From JBMOUD01 sp049319665 (GTDB lineage: Bacteria > Pseudomonadota > Gammaproteobacteria > Enterobacterales > Enterobacteriaceae), in contig NZ_JBMOUD010000021.1 of the NCBI RefSeq assembly GCF_049319665.1, positions 1 to 55,962 of the forward strand: a stretch of DNA of 55,962 bases, read 5' to 3'. Position 1 is the stretch's first letter; the number at the start of each line of letters is the position of its first letter. The translations under genes and the position numbers were made by a program. This document shows, one piece after another, positions 52,825 through 55,962 of this stretch. A model generated the notes under the pieces. It did not search any database. It was given only the letters and a program-made list of their open reading frames with translations, and had not been told where the DNA came from.

Positions 52825-53871
52825 ATGGATATGAATAAACTCACCTGGTTGCATGGAGAACCTGCATCCAGTGGCGTGTTAAAAGCTACCCCTGAAGATT
52901 TTCTGGTTGAAGAAGATCTCGGCTTTGAGCCGGATGGCGAAGGTGAGCACCTGTTAGTCCGCATCCGTAAAACCGGGTGTAATACCCAGTTTGTTGCCGA
53001 TAGTTTGGCGCGTTTTGCGGGTATTGCTGCTCGTTCTGTCAGCTACGCCGGTCTGAAAGATCGCCATGCGGTAACGGAGCAGTGGTTCTGCCTGCATTTG
53101 CCGGGGAAAGAAAATCCCGATTTTAGCCGTTTTGAGTTGGAAGGCTGCGAAGTCGTGCGTTTTGCTCGCCATCTGAGAAAAATGCGTATCGGTACACTTA
53201 AAGGCAACTCTTTTACCTTGGTGTTGCGTCAGCTAAGCGATATCAGCGATGTAGAAGCACGTCTGCAAAAAATTGTCGTGCAGGGCGTGCCGAACTATTT
53301 TGGCGTACAGCGTTTTGGCCGCGGCGGAAACAATCTGGTGCAAGCCAAGCGTTGGGCGAACAACGATATCCGTGTCAAAGAACGCCCTAAACGCAGTTTT
53401 TATCTGTCAGCCAGTCGTAGCGCGCTGTTTAATTTGATTAGTAGCCAGCGATTAGCTGAGCATGGCGATAAACAGGTCATGTTAGGTGATGCATTGCAAC
53501 TGAGCGGTCGCGGCAGTTGGTTTGTCGCCAAAGCAGAAGAAATGGCGTCAGTGCAAGAGCGAGTGCTCAGTGGTGAACTGCTGGTGACAGCGCCATTACC
53601 TGGTGATGGCCCGCTGGGAACGCAAGAAGAGGCCGAGGCCTTTGAGCTGAGTTGCATCGCTGACCAAACCGAATTGATGTCGCTACTCAAGCGTGAGCGT
53701 GTAGAACCTGCGCGCCGGGCCATGATGTTGCAACCGCAACACCTTGGCTGGTCAAGATTGGATGAGACGACGCTGAAACTGCAGTTCTGGTTACCGGCCG
53801 GCAGCTTCGCGACCAGCGTAGTGCGCGAGTTGATGCGCCAGGGCGATATCGAAGCTGATATCTCCGAGTAA
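52825..53871 (+). CDS. truD: tRNA pseudouridine-13 synthase TruD
   Basis: The 348-residue enzyme makes pseudouridine 13 in tRNA-Glu. The catalytic Asp is D79 in SYAGLKDRHAVTEQW, and PNYFGVQRFGRGGNNL and the end WLPAGSFATSVVREL are typical. The start at 52825 has AAGG 9 nt upstream inside the ispF end (52831 is an alternative). In E. coli surE overlaps the truD end. Here the end is followed by 244 bp of non-coding DNA and then only a surE-like start. Confidence 0.96.
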   Translation: MDMNKLTWLHGEPASSGVLKATPEDFLVEEDLGFEPDGEGEHLLVRIRKTGCNTQFVADSLARFAGIAARSVSYAGLKDRHAVTEQWFCLHLPGKENPDFSRFELEGCEVVRFARHLRKMRIGTLKGNSFTLVLRQLSDISDVEARLQKIVVQGVPNYFGVQRFGRGGNNLVQAKRWANNDIRVKERPKRSFYLSASRSALFNLISSQRLAEHGDKQVMLGDALQLSGRGSWFVAKAEEMASVQERVLSGELLVTAPLPGDGPLGTQEEAEAFELSCIADQTELMSLLKRERVEPARRAMMLQPQHLGWSRLDETTLKLQFWLPAGSFATSVVRELMRQGDIEADISE

Positions 53872-54115
53872 CTGCAGTCAACAACCCTATAACTTGAAGT
53901 ATGACGGGTATACATCGGTATTTGGCGGTAGAAACCTTGGCAACAGAGGTTATAATCCACTAATTAGCCTTGCGAATGAGGCAGTATGCCGCGCATTCAA
54001 TATTAAGTTGTATCTGCTATTTGGTCTGATTATCAGTTTAGTCAAACAACCATTTGGTCGAGAACACGAGCAGGCGCAGGATTAAGCGTAAATAAAACCA
54101 AGGGCGGCAGTTTAC
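53872..54115. other. Gap between truD and the surE start
   Basis: Non-coding. It contains a copy of the dispersed motif ACTTGAAGTATGACGGGTAT (53892-53911), a TATAAT-like box at about 53951-53957, and AAGGGCGG just before the surE-like ATG at 54116. It could hold a surE promoter. Confidence 0.45.
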
Positions 54116-54142
54116 ATGCGCATATTGCTGAGATATGCGCAT
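54116..54142. other. Putative attL core of the integrative element
   Basis: ATGCGCATAT (54116-54125), TGCTGAG (54126-54132), ATATGCGCAT (54133-54142): perfect 10-bp inverted arms around a 7-bp centre. That is the layout of a tyrosine recombinase core site with a 7-bp crossover region. The left arm and centre coincide with the surE start. The integrase gene begins 157 bp further right. Confidence 0.6.
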
Positions 54143-54157
54143 TCTTGTTTCATGTAG
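54116..54157 (+). pseudogene. surE: 5' fragment of surE disrupted by the integrative element
   Basis: The first 17 bases, ATGCGCATATTGCTGAG, encode MRILLS as in SurE and differ from the E. coli surE start by one base as I recall it. After base 54132 the sequence departs from surE and the frame ends at 54155-54157. An AAGGG ribosome binding site lies about 8 nt upstream. The rest of surE, with pcm-nlpD-rpoS, is presumably beyond the element. Only 17 bases support this, helped by the position after truD. Confidence 0.55.
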
Positions 54158-54274
54158 TCTCATGTCATATCACCCATCAATCACCCCGCCTTTAAATTCA
54201 AACAGTCAATCTCATGTTGTCTCATGTTGTTTATTGACAGCTCACAAAAAACAGGACAACGTACAGGACAACGT
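54156..54274. repeat. Tandem short repeats between attL and the integrase gene
   Basis: CTCATGTTGT occurs twice in tandem (54211-54230), with a related GTCTCATGT at 54157-54165. ACAGGACAACGT occurs twice in tandem (54251-54274). Such iterated sites next to an att core are typical of integrase arm sites or excisionase (AlpA-like) sites. Confidence 0.55.
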
Positions 54275-54298
54275 TAATTCTCAGATGGCTTGTCCGGC

Positions 54299-55492
54299 AT
54301 GGCTCTTACAGACACGAAAATAAAAAACGCAAAACCCCAAGATAAACCCTACACACTTCAAGATGGCAACGGCCTCTATTTGGAGGTTAGGCCCACGGGG
54401 TCAAAATTTTGGCGTTACAGGTTCTGGCTAACTCCGACGAAAGATAGTCGTTACACGATCGGCGAGTACCCATCCGTGTCTCTTTCTGACGCAAGAAGGG
54501 GAAGGGAGTGGGCTAGAGAGCAAGTAAAGCTTGGGTTTAATCCGACGGATGTAAGAAAGAAAGAGAAGCTTAGCAACATAGCGGAAGCATCAAACACTTT
54601 TGAATTAGTCGCAAAAGAGTGGATAGAAAAGAAGAGGCCAAACTGGACGGCTGGAACTCGCGTTCAGGTGGAAACTTTTTTAAAAGTAAACTGTTATCCG
54701 GCATTTGGCAAAAAACCGATTCGTGATGTTACCTCTCATGAGATACTCTTTGTGCTCCAGTCGATGGAAAGGCGCGGATCAGCATCTTCAGCTTTAAAGG
54801 TGAGGCAGTGGTGCTCTGCCATATTCTGTTATGCCGTATCGACACTAAGAGCTGAATCTGACCCCGCCGCCGCGCTGAAAGGGGCAATAATACAACCCAA
54901 AACCAAGAACTCTCGCTGCTTAACACATGATGAGCTGCGGCAGTATTTCAATGCCCTTGCTGATTATTCTGGATTCCCGCAGACTAAAATAACCCTGCTT
55001 CTCCTTCCGTTCTTGTTTCTTCGACAGGGAGAATTGAGGAATGGCCTTTGGTCAGAGGTAAACTTTGACGAAGCGATATGGGTGATACCTGCAAGTCGCA
55101 TGAAGATGAGCCGTTCGCACTCAATACCGCTTACTGACACGACATTGAAACTGCTAACTCAATTAAAATCGGTTGTTGGTGATAATGATTTAATGATTCC
55201 GAGCATTAAAGATAAAAGAAAGTCGATGAGCAGATCTACTGTGAATCGAGCTATAGAGTATCTGGGCTTTGAAAGAACTCTGATAACTAGTCACGACTTT
55301 AGAGCAACGGCATCGACTACTTTATATGAGATGGGATTTCGGCGCGAAGTTATAGAAAAGCAACTGGCACATGCGGAAACTAACCGCGTTGTCGCCGCCT
55401 ATAATCACGCCGAATATCTAAGGGAGAGAAGGGAAATGATGGAAGTGTATGACGAGTGGCTACGAGGCTTCATGCCTGATTCATTGCTTTGA
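54299..55492 (+). CDS. P4-type tyrosine integrase
   Basis: The 397-residue integrase has the N-terminal arm-DNA-binding DUF4102 domain (about 1-85: ALTDTKIKNAKPQDKPYTLQ), a core-binding domain (about 100-180) and a tyrosine recombinase catalytic domain. The catalytic pieces are FLRQGELR, HDFRATAST, LAHAETNR and the probable nucleophile Tyr in AAYNHAEYL. The ATG at 54299 starts the family's usual sequence. Ribosome binding is weak, and a TTG three codons upstream is possible. It reads into the element, with attL behind it. The end overlaps the AlpA-like gene by 23 bp tail to tail. Confidence 0.93.
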   Translation: MALTDTKIKNAKPQDKPYTLQDGNGLYLEVRPTGSKFWRYRFWLTPTKDSRYTIGEYPSVSLSDARRGREWAREQVKLGFNPTDVRKKEKLSNIAEASNTFELVAKEWIEKKRPNWTAGTRVQVETFLKVNCYPAFGKKPIRDVTSHEILFVLQSMERRGSASSALKVRQWCSAIFCYAVSTLRAESDPAAALKGAIIQPKTKNSRCLTHDELRQYFNALADYSGFPQTKITLLLLPFLFLRQGELRNGLWSEVNFDEAIWVIPASRMKMSRSHSIPLTDTTLKLLTQLKSVVGDNDLMIPSIKDKRKSMSRSTVNRAIEYLGFERTLITSHDFRATASTTLYEMGFRREVIEKQLAHAETNRVVAAYNHAEYLRERREMMEVYDEWLRGFMPDSLL

Positions 55493-55664
55493 CTCGCTCC
55501 TGATATTTTACGATGCTCGACTCAGGCCAGCGAGACATCCTGGCCCCGTTACGGACTGGCTGGTCTATTTCACCGGCTACGACTTTTCTGTATAGCGTAG
55601 CCCGGCTAATCCCGAGCGTCTCGCATACGCCTCTTGCTTTCAAAAACTTCTCAACTATTTGCAT
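55470..55664 (-). CDS. AlpA-family regulator (excisionase-like)
   Basis: The 64-residue protein has the MerR-like helix-turn-helix of AlpA proteins (LKARGVCETLGISRATLYRK; MSRWPESSIVKYQERV). AlpA-type proteins of P4-like elements activate or assist integrase and excision. It is transcribed towards the integrase and overlaps its 3' end by 23 bp. It follows the next small gene after 2 bp. Confidence 0.88.
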   Translation of the reverse strand: MQIVEKFLKARGVCETLGISRATLYRKVVAGEIDQPVRNGARMSRWPESSIVKYQERVKAMNQA

Positions 55665-55666
55665 AT

Positions 55667-55888
55667 TTACCTCTCTTCAAACTGACCATTTAGAACGCCG
55701 ATAGTCCACAGAAACAGCGGTAAGCTGAATCGCGGTGCAATCGGCGCGTGATGTTTTTTTATGATTGGGCCGGGCAGATGATCAAACGGGGTTTTGGGAT
55801 TTGCTTGTATTGCTTCGTGTAGCTCTGCGTTGCATTTTCGTGCGGCAGAGCGAAGGGCATTGCGTTCTGCTTCAGATTCAGGAGACAT
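55667..55888 (-). CDS. Small hypothetical protein of the integrative element
   Basis: 73 residues, not recognised. The N-terminal half is charged (SPESEAERNALRSAARKCNA), and the C-terminal half has a short hydrophobic stretch (SLPLFLWTIGVL). It has GGAG about 8 nt upstream and sits 2 bp before the AlpA-like gene, so the two are co-transcribed. Position is that of small accessory genes in P4-like satellites. Confidence 0.6.
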   Translation of the reverse strand: MSPESEAERNALRSAARKCNAELHEAIQANPKTPFDHLPGPIIKKHHAPIAPRFSLPLFLWTIGVLNGQFEER

Positions 55889-55890
55889 AG

Positions 55891-55962
55891 TTACTCCAAT
55901 TTGACACCCGGTATTTTTCCTGCTGCTATTGCATCGTATATTTCACCACAAATTCCTTGCAG
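55891..55962 (-). CDS. 3' end of a further small gene (partial)
   Basis: An open frame enters from the window edge and stops at 55891-55893. The visible 23 residues read CGEIYDAIAAGKIPGVKLE at the end. Its stop region contains the ribosome binding site of the next gene, suggesting an operon. The rest lies outside the window, so identity is unknown. Confidence 0.45.
   Translation of the reverse strand: MQGICGEIYDAIAAGKIPGVKLE

Noticed and set aside
54135..54323. Second MRIL-starting frame right after the surE fragment
   Set aside because: It looks like another surE start, but ATGCGCAT there comes from the right arm of the att palindrome. The rest of the frame is low-complexity and unlike SurE.

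Overview
The window reads as chromosome of a member of the Enterobacterales. Nearly every housekeeping protein resembles its Escherichia coli counterpart closely, and the gene order is that of the enterobacterial metK/speA and cysJIH-truD regions. proC lying between yggS and yggT, and a second-type cysG heading cysDNC, point away from E. coli itself towards the Hafnia/Yersinia/Serratia side. Hafnia or a close relative is my best guess, from recall only.

Layout. (1) 1-6400: end of a large repeat, a membrane-anchored glutamate-synthase-like flavoprotein, a LysR regulator, and a convergent three-gene operon (M20 deacylase, DUF1028 protein, RidA-like protein), then a long non-coding stretch with a strong terminator. 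(2) 6403-7413: an AT-rich acyltransferase-3 gene, probably acquired. (3) 7694-17619: hemW-rdgB-yggT-proC-yggS, divergent pilT-like ATPase, a small inserted membrane gene, then ruvX-yqgE-gshB, rsmE, endA, sprT. (4) 17678-18747: two copies of a large inverted-repeat element. (5) 18746-29360: galP, metK, speA, a foreign-looking autotransporter, speB. speA and speB make putrescine from arginine via agmatine, and here they are separated by about 3.9 kb. (6) 29716-36126: the yhfZYXWphpUT operon, of unknown pathway. (7) loiP and tktA. (8) 39422-40175: a third large inverted-repeat element at a change of synteny. (9) 40391-53871: sulfate assimilation (cysJIH, iap, cysGDNC), then ygbE, ftsB, ispD, ispF, truD. 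CysDNC make APS and PAPS, CysH reduces PAPS to sulfite, CysJI reduce sulfite to sulfide, and CysG makes the siroheme that CysI needs. (10) 54116 to the end: the left end of a P4-type integrative element (integrase, AlpA-like regulator, small ORFs), which appears to have inserted in the first codons of surE.

The most interesting items are these. First, the large repeat family at 1-250, 17678-18333, 18334-18747 and 39422-40175 has internal hairpins that change by compensatory substitution between copies. Second, the putative attL at 54116-54142 is a perfect 10-bp inverted repeat around a 7-bp centre, made from the 5' end of surE. Third, a small membrane gene between pilT and ruvX is flanked by 59-bp imperfect direct repeats made of the two neighbouring gene ends. 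I see no CRISPR array, rRNA, tRNA or complete insertion sequence. Comparisons with E. coli proteins and gene order come from memory; no search was run.
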